A stretch of DNA of 64,000 nt, from contig NZ_VOBI01000022.1 of NCBI RefSeq assembly GCF_008369325.1, forward strand, positions 51,263 to 115,262, in the 5' to 3' direction. Each line of letters opens with the position of its first letter. Positions within the stretch are counted from its first letter, which is position 1. Both the position numbers and the translations under genes were made by a program. Of this stretch, positions 52,326 through 61,100 are shown in pieces. The notes under the pieces are model-generated. The model was not told the DNA's origin and did no database searches. It was given only the letters and a program-made list of their open reading frames with translations. Origin of the DNA: Pseudomonas sp. ANT_H12B (GTDB taxonomy: Bacteria; Pseudomonadota; Gammaproteobacteria; Pseudomonadales; Pseudomonadaceae).

Positions 52326-53855
52326 TCAGCCGAAGTAGGGCCGGATCCCGTGATCCTTGAAATACCGCTCGATCACCTTCGGATCGGAACACGTCTCGGC
52401 AATCGCCACGTACGTATCCGGTCGCAACAGATAAAATCCGTTACGCCCCAGGCCCGCCGCTTCAAACGCCGGCCGCCAGTCAAAAACATGCAGCGGCAAA
52501 TGATGTTCGTGGCACCAGGCGATCATTTCGTCGCTGGTGTCGCCATACACATGCACCTGCCAGGTCGGACATTTCAGCGGTCCGTAATTGTCACCCTCAC
52601 CGTCGTGCGCCCAGGGCAGCCGGTCGCCGCCATGCACGTGACCGGCAACACCGGTGCTCAATGGCATCGCGCGATAATTCAGGGTGATCTGCGACACCGT
52701 GCGAAACAGGAACTCGCGGGCGGTTTCCAGCGAGGTCATTTTGGGCAGCACGAACGGCGCCAGGCGGGTGCGCAGCAAATCGGCCAGGCGTCCTTCAGCG
52801 GTGACGAAACTGAACACCCGGTCGGTGGTGGCAACCAGTTTGCGGGCAAATGCGATGCGCTCGGGTTCGTAGGTGTCGAGCAGATTGGCCGTGGCACCGC
52901 CGCTCAAAACTGCCGCGAGTTTCCAGGCGAGGTTAATGGCGTCGCCGATCCCGGTGTTCATGCCTTGACCACCGGCAGGGCTGTGGACATGGGCGGCATC
53001 ACCCAATAGAAACGCGCGCCCGGTGCGAAAATGGTCCGCCACCCGATGATGCACGCGGTAGGTCGAGAACCAGTTCAGCTGTTCGATCTGCACCTTCAGA
53101 TTTTCGATGGCCCGGCTGCTGACGTCTTCGAAACGCAGGGTTTCGACATGCTCGGCGCGTTCATCGCGAACCGTACCAATCAGTCGGGCGCGGCCGGTAC
53201 CGGCGAGCGGAAACACCGCGAGAAAATCCGCTTCATCCAGGTCCACGTGCAGTTCTCCATTGAACGTCGGCCCGCTGGCCTGCACGTCGGCGACGTAGAA
53301 AATCTGCTGGTAGGTGCCGCCAGGAAATCCGGTATCCAGGGTTTTGCGTACGACTGATCGGGCACCGTCGCAACCCGCCAGATAACAGGTCTGACAAATT
53401 TCCTGTTGACCATCGGGCAAGCGCAGTCGGGCGGTAATACCGTCGCCGGTTTCCTCGAAACCTTCCAGTTCGGTGCTGCGCTCCACCTTGATGCCCAAGG
53501 CGTCGAGGCGTTCGATCAGCAGCTTTTCGTGTTCGTCCTGCGGGAATATTTCGAGGAATGCGTAGGGCGTCAGACCCTCGCCGATACGGCTCAGCGGCAA
53601 GTGCGCTACCGGCTCGCCCTTGACCCAGAAATTGGCGGCCGCCACTCGATGGCCGTTTTTCACAATGGCGTCGCTGAGGTCCAGTTGGCGATACAGCTCC
53701 AGCGTCCGCGCCTGGACGGCCAGCGCCCGCGACGTGGTGCCGGGGGCTGATGTCTTGTCGAGAATCCGCACGCGGATCCCCAGTTTGCTCAGCCACAGTG
53801 CGAGTACCAGCCCGGTCGGGCCGGCGCCGATGATCAGCACGTCGCTACGATTCAT
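52326..53855 (-). CDS. FAD-dependent aromatic monooxygenase (group A, PcpB/MhpA-like)
   Basis: 509 residues. Rossmann GxGxxG in VLIIGAGPTGLVLALWLSKLG, DG motif CYLAGCDGARSVVRKTL and GD motif FLLGDAAHVHSPAGGQGMNTGIGDA, giving the full set of a single-component flavoprotein hydroxylase. A C-terminal thioredoxin-like end (about 400-509) fits the PcpB/phenol hydroxylase group. It would hydroxylate an aromatic ring using NAD(P)H and oxygen. No ring-cleavage genes lie next to it, so the pathway is unknown. Confidence 0.88.
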   Translation of the reverse strand: MNRSDVLIIGAGPTGLVLALWLSKLGIRVRILDKTSAPGTTSRALAVQARTLELYRQLDLSDAIVKNGHRVAAANFWVKGEPVAHLPLSRIGEGLTPYAFLEIFPQDEHEKLLIERLDALGIKVERSTELEGFEETGDGITARLRLPDGQQEICQTCYLAGCDGARSVVRKTLDTGFPGGTYQQIFYVADVQASGPTFNGELHVDLDEADFLAVFPLAGTGRARLIGTVRDERAEHVETLRFEDVSSRAIENLKVQIEQLNWFSTYRVHHRVADHFRTGRAFLLGDAAHVHSPAGGQGMNTGIGDAINLAWKLAAVLSGGATANLLDTYEPERIAFARKLVATTDRVFSFVTAEGRLADLLRTRLAPFVLPKMTSLETAREFLFRTVSQITLNYRAMPLSTGVAGHVHGGDRLPWAHDGEGDNYGPLKCPTWQVHVYGDTSDEMIAWCHEHHLPLHVFDWRPAFEAAGLGRNGFYLLRPDTYVAIAETCSDPKVIERYFKDHGIRPYFG

Positions 53856-53929
53856 GAGCCGGTCCTCCTCGGTGTGTGGCTCAAGTATGGTGCAGTCGAA
53901 GCGTATGGCCAGGCCGGCCGCCCAACGGA

Positions 53930-53963
53930 AAAGGCCCCGCAGCCGTGAAGCTGGGGGGCCTTT
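53930..53963 (-). terminator. intrinsic terminator after the receptor remnant
   Basis: AAAGGCCCC at 53930 pairs with GGGGGGCCTTT ending at 53963, with A/T ends on both sides, a few bases past the stop of the TonB-receptor pseudogene. Confidence 0.8.
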
Positions 53964-53979
53964 CGTTGAACGGTGGTGA

Positions 53980-54700
53980 TCAGAAGTCGATGCTGCCCGA
54001 CAACTTCGCCACCCGTGGTTCGCCTTGGGTCAGGTAACCGCCCTGGGCCGACTCCCAATATTTCTTGTTGGCCAGGTTCTCAATGCCGAAGCGCAAGGTC
54101 ACATCTTTCCTGGACCTTGAAGGCGTAACGGGCGCCGGCATCGAAGCGGTTCCAGGTCGGCAGGCTGAGGTTGTTGGCCGCATCGGCGTATTGACCGCCG
54201 GTGCGCAGCATCCGCGCATTCAGCGCTACTCCTTGCAGGCCGGGGACGTCCCAATCTGCCGAGGCATTGAACTGGAAGGTCGGTACGCCGATGGCGTCAT
54301 TACCATCGTTGAGACCGCCCTGGGTTTTCTTCAGTTCGGTGTCCATCAAGGTCAGGCCGCTGATCAGGCGCAGGCCGCTGACGGGTTCGCCGAAGATGTT
54401 GAGTTCGACGCCTTTGTTGACCTGCTCGCCTTGACGCACGAAGCGCGCGGTGGTGGCGTCGACAATTTCGGTGTAGCCATCGCTCGGTTGCTCGATCCGG
54501 TACACACCGAAGCTGGCGCCATAAGTGCCCATGTCGACCTTGACCCCGGCTTCAAGCTGTTTGGAGCGGGCGGGTGCAAAAGCCTGATTGCCGTCGATGA
54601 CGACGCGTCCGGCCGCCGAAGTCGGCGAGGTTGGGCCTTCAGCCAGACCTTCGATGCGGTTGGCATAAAACGAGACGTGTTCCCACGGCGTGAACACAAT
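53980..54700 (-). pseudogene. TonB-dependent siderophore receptor remnant, truncated and frameshifted
   Basis: On the minus strand one frame from about 54700 reads FTPWEHVSFYANRIEGLAEGP, then FAPARSKQLEAGVKVDMG and RFDAGARYAFKVQ, all barrel strands of ferrichrome-type receptors. At about 54107 the frame changes and continues as DVTLRFGIENLANKKYWESAQGGYLTQGEPRVAKLSGSIDF with the terminal Phe. The signal peptide, plug and most of the barrel (well over 400 residues) are missing upstream, where unrelated sequence begins. Not expected to work. Confidence 0.88.
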
Positions 54701-54866
54701 TCTCAGTAACGTTGTGCAATCAATTTGTCATTACGCTGTGAAGGTAACGTGCGGCTCGACAGCTGCTACCAGGGCTTTGGGAACAGGGGGATGTCGTAAG
54801 GGTCATAGCCTGCGCCATGCCATTGATCGTATGGTTAACCCGACTCAACGGATTTGATGGAGCACC

Positions 54867-55952
54867 ATGCAAGCCAATCGATTGATCATGAGTGCCACCG
54901 CGCTGCTGGTGCTGGCCGGTTGCGGCACCCAGCGCATCCAGGAGCCACCGACACGCAAACCCGCCGAGGTCAGGGCAGAAATCGTGCGCCTGCTGCCGGC
55001 CAAAACCGTCGATCGCCAAGGCTGGGCTACCGATATCTATGCAGCCTTTGCCGCCCAGAACATTTATCCATCCACCCAAAACCTGTGTTCGGTGCTGGCG
55101 GTCACCGAGCAGGAGTCGACGTTCCAGGTGGACCCGCCCGTACCGGGCCTGGGCAAGATCGCCCGCGACGAGATTGACCGCCGCGCCGCCAAAGTGCACA
55201 TCCCCGGCCTGCTGGTGAGCGGTGTGCTGCAGGCGAGTTCAGGCAATGGCAAAAGCTACAGCGACCGACTGAATGCGGCGCGCAGCGAAAAAGAACTCAG
55301 CGCGATCTTCGATGATTTCATCGGCATGGTTCCCATGGGCCGCACCCTGTTCGGTGGTTTCAACCCGGTCCACACCGGTGGCCCGATGCAAGTCAGCATC
55401 GACTTCGCCGAGCAGCAGGCGCGGGATTATCCGTACCCGGTGGAGGGCTCGATCCGTCATGAAGTGTTCAGTCGACGCGGCGGCATGTACTTTGGCATCG
55501 CCCACCTGCTCGGTTACCCGGTGAGCTACAAACAGCCGCTGTATCGCTTCGCCGATTTCAATGCCGGTTGGTACGCGAGCCGCAATGCGGCGTTTCAGAA
55601 CGCGGTGAGTCGTGCTTCGGGCATTCCACTGGCGCTGGATGGCGATCTGGTCCGCTACGATTCGATCATGCCCGGCGCCACGGAATTGGCCGTGCGCACC
55701 CTCGGCAAGCAACTGGGCATGCGCAATCCGACGATCAGGGATCAACTGGAGGAGGGCAAAACGCTTGAGTTCGAAGACACCAGGCTTTATCAGCGGGTCT
55801 TCGAGTTGGCAGAACAGGCCGAAGGCCGGCCATTACCGCGGGCGGTGTTGCCGGGGATCGTGCTGCAAAGCCCGAAAATCACTCGCAAACTCACCACGGC
55901 GTGGTTTGCCAAACGAGTCGATGAGCGTTATCAGCGGTGTATGAAGCGCTGA
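54867..55952 (+). CDS. DUF1615-family lipoprotein
   Basis: 361 residues with a lipobox (ATALLVLAGCGTQ; Cys near 19), so anchored in a membrane facing the periplasm. The mature part starts PAEVRAEIVRLLPAKTVDRQGWATDIYAAFAAQNIYPSTQNLCSVLAVTEQESTF, where a Glu in the lysozyme-like stretch (TEQES) might be catalytic; family members (DUF1615) are of unknown function. TGGAGC before ATG 54867. Ends at a strong terminator. Confidence 0.87.
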   Translation: MQANRLIMSATALLVLAGCGTQRIQEPPTRKPAEVRAEIVRLLPAKTVDRQGWATDIYAAFAAQNIYPSTQNLCSVLAVTEQESTFQVDPPVPGLGKIARDEIDRRAAKVHIPGLLVSGVLQASSGNGKSYSDRLNAARSEKELSAIFDDFIGMVPMGRTLFGGFNPVHTGGPMQVSIDFAEQQARDYPYPVEGSIRHEVFSRRGGMYFGIAHLLGYPVSYKQPLYRFADFNAGWYASRNAAFQNAVSRASGIPLALDGDLVRYDSIMPGATELAVRTLGKQLGMRNPTIRDQLEEGKTLEFEDTRLYQRVFELAEQAEGRPLPRAVLPGIVLQSPKITRKLTTAWFAKRVDERYQRCMKR

Positions 55953-55973
55953 GCAAACGCAAAAAACACATAT

Positions 55974-56004
55974 AAAAAAACCCGGCTGATGTGGCCGGGT
56001 TTTT
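55974..56004 (+). terminator. intrinsic terminator
   Basis: AAACCCGGC-tgatgtg-GCCGGGTTTTT, between the DUF1615 gene and the convergent repeat protein; symmetrical, so it may serve both. Confidence 0.9.
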
Positions 56005-56032
56005 CATTGAGTACTGCGGTGAAGCCGTTCAT

Positions 56033-56356
56033 TCAGGCTACGCGGTTTTCGATCAGACGATCCGAACCACCTTCAGCGATGCGGTTTTCGATCAGACGAT
56101 CGGAGCCACCTTCGGCAACGCGGTTTTCGATCAGACGATCCGAACCACCTTCAGCGACGCGGTTTTCGATCAGACGATCGGAGCCACCTTCAGCAACGCG
56201 GTTTTCGAGGAGACGATCCGAACCACCTTCAGCAACGCGGTTTTCGATCAGACGATCCGAGCCGCCTTCAGCGACAACCGGGTGAGCAGAGGTAGCGGCG
56301 AAAGCGTTAACTGCAAAAACCGAGAAAGCGATGCTGAGGAAGATTTGGCGTTTCAT
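56033..56356 (-). CDS. secreted protein made of six 13-residue repeats
   Basis: 107 residues: signal peptide (MKRQIFLSIAFSVFAVNAFA, cut before ATSAHP), then residues 28-105 are six tandem copies of VAEGGSDRLIENR with single changes (LL in copy 2, IA in copy 6). GGAGC precedes ATG 56356. The repeat is polar and acidic-basic patterned, with no cysteine and no hydrophobic core, so it could be disordered or form a solenoid in the periplasm or outside. I recall similar short repeat proteins in Pseudomonas but no function. Confidence 0.85.
   Translation of the reverse strand: MKRQIFLSIAFSVFAVNAFAATSAHPVVAEGGSDRLIENRVAEGGSDRLLENRVAEGGSDRLIENRVAEGGSDRLIENRVAEGGSDRLIENRIAEGGSDRLIENRVA
56042..56275 (-). 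repeat. six tandem 39-bp repeats inside a coding gene
   Basis: Exact 39-base periodicity (6 x 39 = 234 bases). Units differ only at a few bases, including third positions such as GATCGG/GATCCG, so the array has been kept in frame and may change copy number by slippage or recombination. Confidence 0.92.
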
Positions 56357-56632
56357 GATGGTGTGCTCCGGGGTGTTCTTGGTTGGGTATGGAGCAGATG
56401 TTACGCCGCGGATTTTTTATGAGAACTTCATTGACGTGATGGTGAACATCGACCGCAGTGATGGGACCGGCAATGTCCCTCACGCAGTGGTGATGGTGCG
56501 ATCGTCGGGCGGCAACCGTGTTGTCGGTTGCGGCTTCTACACTGGATAGCTGGTACCTGTCTTCTATTGTCACGACGGCAGAGTTGATCGCGGCGCTCGA
56601 CCGATGAACCGACTCGCGGCCCAGAGGTGTTT

Positions 56633-57256
56633 ATGTACCAACTTTACGGACATCAGAACTCCGGTGCGGCGGCAATTGAAGCCGCGCTTGAACTCTGTGA
56701 AATCCCATATCGCTTCATCGATGTCGAATCGTCCCCGGAGGCAGCTAAAGCGCTGGAGAAGCTCAACCCGCTCAAGCAGATTCCGACGCTGCAACTGCCC
56801 GACGGGCGCATTCTCTCCGAGAGTGCGGCGATCCTGATTCATCTCGGGCTCACGTTTCCCGAGTCGAACCTGCTGCCGGAAGACCCCGCCGAGCGCGATC
56901 AGGCCATACGCGGCATGGTGTACATCGTCAGCAATTGCTATGCGGCCATCGGCATCATCGATTACCCCGAGCGCTGGTTGATCGAGGTGGATGACTCGTC
57001 CATGAAAAACCTCATGGCAGGGGCCCGCAGGCGGCTGCACTGGAGTTGGGAGGTATTTGCCGATCAATTCTCGGCTGAGTTGTATCTGGACGACGAGACG
57101 CCAGGGGCGCTGGATGTACTGGCAGCGGTGGTCACGCGCTGGGCGGGCAGCCGGGAGCATCTACGCAGTACCCGCCCGGGTTTTTTCGCCTGGCTGACGC
57201 GAATCGACCGGCACCCGACACTGGCACCGGTCTTCGCGCGGCATTGGCCGCATTGA
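56633..57256 (+). CDS. glutathione S-transferase family protein
   Basis: 207 residues from ATG 56633 (AGAGGTG upstream). N-terminal thioredoxin fold: YQLYGHQNSGAAAIEAALELCEIPYRFIDVE, NPLKQIPTLQLPDGRILSESAAILIHLG (the Ser-Glu glutathione contact ESAAI). C-terminal helices include LDVLAAVVTRWAGSREHL. Distinct from the YghU-type GST at 50272. Cytosolic conjugation or reduction; substrate unknown. Its stop abuts the stop of the CBS gene. Confidence 0.9.
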   Translation: MYQLYGHQNSGAAAIEAALELCEIPYRFIDVESSPEAAKALEKLNPLKQIPTLQLPDGRILSESAAILIHLGLTFPESNLLPEDPAERDQAIRGMVYIVSNCYAAIGIIDYPERWLIEVDDSSMKNLMAGARRRLHWSWEVFADQFSAELYLDDETPGALDVLAAVVTRWAGSREHLRSTRPGFFAWLTRIDRHPTLAPVFARHWPH

Positions 57257-57697
57257 TCATTCGCCGCGGATGTACTGCTCCAACTGGCGAATCAGCTCAG
57301 CCTGTTCGGCGATGGCTTCCTTGACCAGGTCGCCGATCGACAGCAAACCGATCAACTGGCCGTTTTCCACCACCGGCAAGTGCCGCAGGCGTTTGTCGGA
57401 CATGATGCCCATGCAGGTCTCGACGGTTTGATGGGTGTCCACAGTGATCACCGGGGACACCATGATGTCCTCGACCGGCGTGCCGACGGAGGAGCGACCC
57501 TTGAGCACGAGTTTGCGCGCATAGTCACGCTCGCTGATGATGCCCACGACCTCGCCATTCTTCACGACCGGCAAGGCGCCGACGTTTTTCGCGGCCATGA
57601 CCATCAGGGCTTCCAGCACCATTTGATGAGGCGCAATGGTGTGGACTTCATGATTCTGTTCAGTCTTTAACTTCAGCAGTTGGGCGACGGTTTTCAT
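57257..57697 (-). CDS. two-CBS-domain protein
   Basis: 146 residues made of two CBS motifs: VHTIAPHQMVLEALMVMAAKNVGALPVVKNGEVVGIISERDYARKLVL (about 18-66) and VSPVITVDTHQTVETCMGIMSDKRLRHLPVVENGQLIGLLSIGDLVKEAI (about 80-130). Such stand-alone pairs bind adenosine nucleotides (AMP, ATP, SAM) and often report energy state. Starts at ATG 57697. The target is unknown; no enzyme domain is attached. Confidence 0.93.
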   Translation of the reverse strand: MKTVAQLLKLKTEQNHEVHTIAPHQMVLEALMVMAAKNVGALPVVKNGEVVGIISERDYARKLVLKGRSSVGTPVEDIMVSPVITVDTHQTVETCMGIMSDKRLRHLPVVENGQLIGLLSIGDLVKEAIAEQAELIRQLEQYIRGE

Positions 57698-58167
57698 GGC
57701 GGTTTCTCAGGTGTTGTCGTTGTCCTTGAAGAATCGTAGACCCAGGCGCTGAGGGCAAGGCAGAAAGCGGCAGATATCGCGCAATAAACGTCATTCGGCG
57801 GATTTTCTTCCGTAAACCTCGTGCACCAGGTCGATAAACGCACGGCAACTGTCCCACCGCCGTCCCTGTGGGAGCGAGCTTGCTCGCGATGGCGGCCGGA
57901 CATTCAACATTGATGTCGGCCGTGATGGCCTCATCGCGAGCAAGCTCCCACAGAGGCTCATCTTTTCTGATCGAGAGTATTCCAAAGTCCCAGGCCGTAC
58001 TCATCATCGGCCATACATGTGGGGATAATGCTGCGCAGTTTACAGACAGCAATCTTTGAATCCGAGAGTTTATAAATTCCTGGTTAATGTCTTGAAACAG
58101 ATAGAGGGAAATTAACGCCGGAAATTCGAATAGGCTCGCCCATCCAAAAGTTCATGGATGACACGTA
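57698..58167. repeat. intergenic stretch with a REP pair at 57865-57953
   Basis: 470 bases between divergent CBS and NEL-effector genes. CCTGTGGGAGCGAGCTTGCT and its complement CATCGCGAGCAAGCTCCCACAG form a dyad. The remainder up to 58167 is AT-rich just before the large gene (for instance 58070-58110), where its promoter should lie; I see no clear regulator or hrp-box motif. Confidence 0.7.
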
Positions 58168-61100
58168 ATGTTTAATGCACCAACGGCCACTCAACTTGCG
58201 CCGCGTTCCCTTCCTGACTCTGTCAGTCAGAGTTTAGCTGCACACTTCATTGCCAAGTCTGTCCCCGACTGGCTGACAAACATACACGTAAAAAATCACT
58301 CTGCTTTAAAACAGGTCGCCGGGCCTGCGTTGCCTTGGTATGACAGCGCATCGGCGCAACTACGGGGCGAGATGAAAAGGGCGATCGAGGCCAGTTGGGC
58401 GTCACAAAACGAAAGTGATAAAACCCTGAAAAAACTTCAGGCAATCGAAACATTCGCCGAACCGCTTTTAGTCGCTGCGTTGAAAGACAAGTACAACATC
58501 ACACTGAATGTGCGAACGACTTGTCTGCGGCTTTACTGTCCCAAGGGCATCGTGGTCGGGTTTGATGTGCGGACTTTATCGCTGCTTGAGGCTGCACTGC
58601 ACAACTTCGAAGTTAAAGAAACCCGAGCGGGTTATTTCGCGAGGGCAAGTGACTTCATTACCCAGCCTTCTGACACCGGGCAATTCGATGTTGTGCCGAT
58701 CAAAGACAAACTGTCCGTCGAGGCTTTCGCCGCGCTGTGTCGCGAACTGGATATCGGCGCCCGATATCAGGCTTACCTGAAGGCGTTCATGGGGTTCACC
58801 AACCCGGTGGCGAGGGCGGTGTTGAAAATCAAAGTTCAGACCAGCCATAAGGATGCACTGCGTGCCGCCAGTGTTCTGGCATTGATGAAACAAGACATCG
58901 ATCTTGAAACTCACCAGATGCTTCTGAAGTTGGTTGAGGGGCATCGAGCCCTGACCTTGCGCGGTAAGCCGATGCACTGCTATGGGTTGACGATGATGGA
59001 CGCTGCACTGACCGGCATCGTCCTGATTGCTCCGGACCTCGACCGCAGCCTTACCACCGAACGCATCATCGCTTATGTTCCCCACGATCCACTGCACCCG
59101 ATCAAACAGTATCCCTCCACGGCCAGCTTCGCCGCCGAGCTTGCCGCTCAATTACGTGCACCTGAGTATCAGCGGTTTTTCAGCCAGTTTGTCCCGCACC
59201 AACAGCGAGGCACCTTCTTTTTCCAGCTCAATGACGCCCTTTCAAGGGTTCAATGGCACACACCAACACCGTTTGAACAAACCCCGACATGGCGGGCCGA
59301 GCCGGTGCAGACTCCGAATTTGAGGATGGCAAATAAGCGAATCAGCGCTGATTTCTGGACCCATGACTTCCACCAGAAACTGAACAAGATCCTCAACGAC
59401 GCCCGGGCGATGGCAGTTCCCACCGACGACGAGGATGAAAAATCTCGTTGGGCGCGCTGGGACAGTTTTCAGAAAATAGCCTTGGCCGTTCTCGAAGTGG
59501 CCGCTTTTGTGGCCGCGCCTTTCGTGCCTTTTCTCGGTGAGCTGATGTTGGCCTACACCGCTTATCAACTGCTTGATGAAACGTTCGAAGGGATTGTCGA
59601 GTGGTCCGAGGGGCAGCGAAGCGAGGCTGCCGCGCATTTGATCGGCGTGGCCGAAAGCCTCATCCAGTTGGGCACGCTCGTGGCGGGAGGCAAACTGCTC
59701 GGCACGCTGTTGCCACTCAAGTCGTCGCCATTTGTCGAGCGCATGAAAGTCGTTGAAATGAGCAATGGCCAGTCACGGTTATGGCAACCCGACCTTGAGG
59801 TTTATCGGCGGCCATTAGTCCTGGAGGAAAATGCTACACCCGACGCCAAGGGGATTTATCGGCATGAGGGCCGGGACGTGGTCGCGCTGGATGACAAGTA
59901 CTTTGTGGTCACGCAGCAACCTCGCCTGGACGAGTACCTTGTTCAGCATCCCACCCGCGCTGATGCGTACTCTCCCAGGCTTGCCCATAACGGTGCCGGC
60001 GCCTGGACCCATGAAGCCGAACGTCCCCAGGCATGGCAGGGCGTCACCCTGATGCGGCGTCTGGGGCACAGCGTCGAATCGTTTTCCGATCAGACCCTGG
60101 AGCAGATCCGTGTGGCCAGCGGGGTCGAAGAGGACGTGTTACGCAGGCTGCATGTCGAGCATGACCGGCCACCGGCATTGCTGCTCGAAACCATCAAACG
60201 CTTCAAGGCCGACCAGGAGGTTCAGACGTTCATCGAGCAGTTAAGCAGCGATGATCCTGAGGTTTATGGCAACCCTGACGTGCAGGCTCAACTGCAACAA
60301 CTGAAGCGCGATGGCACGTGGCCGGAGTCGCGTGCAGAAATTGCCCGATTGGCCAATGCTGGAAAACCCGCGCTGGTTGATGCCCGCTACTGGCTCAATG
60401 AACGTGCCGCCGATACGAATGTCAGCCCGAACATTCAATTGTTGCGCAACGACTTTGCACAGATGCCGCGCACGGTCATGGATGAACTTCTGCGCGAGGC
60501 GACCCCCGCAGAGCTTCGGCAAATGGACGAAGGGCAAATACCGTTGCGGCTGCGTCAGGCTTCCCGCGCTGCAATGGTTGAGTTACGGCTCAGTCGGGCT
60601 TACGAGGGGTTGTATCTGCAGTCCGGCGAAAGCCTCGATACCTGGCGATTGGCGCTGCATAGCCTGGAACAATTGGCCGGTTGGCCGGCTGAGGTTCGTA
60701 TCGAAATCCGGGGCGTGTCGTTTGACGGACCGCTGCTTGACGGTATCGGGCCTGACGAATCATCTATTCGTAAAGTCCTTGTGTTCAACGATCAAGGCAG
60801 TTTCCAGGCGTATGACACCGACGGTGAGTCCCTGCATGGCCTGGGTGATTTTTACACGTCAATGTTGCAGGCCCTGCCAGACGCCAGCCGCGAGGCGCTG
60901 GGCTACGAAATCGGCCAGGGCATCCGGTTGAAGGAAGCTCTGCAAAAGGCCCCGATCAAGCAGGAGGCATTTCGCGCAGTGCTTGCGGATCACCCAGTTC
61001 ACAACCCTGACCCGGTCGTCATGGGTTTGAGGGGAGGCATGCAAGGTTACGAGCTGATGGAGGTCGTGGAAGAGGGGGCGCCCGGTCCCGAGGAGCGTTT

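Noticed and set aside
56042..56275. The 39-bp tandem array as a non-coding satellite, or as the plus-strand frame FDQTIRTTFSDAV
   Set aside because: Only the minus frame has a signal peptide, ribosome site and stop; the plus frame's opening and end do not resemble a gene.
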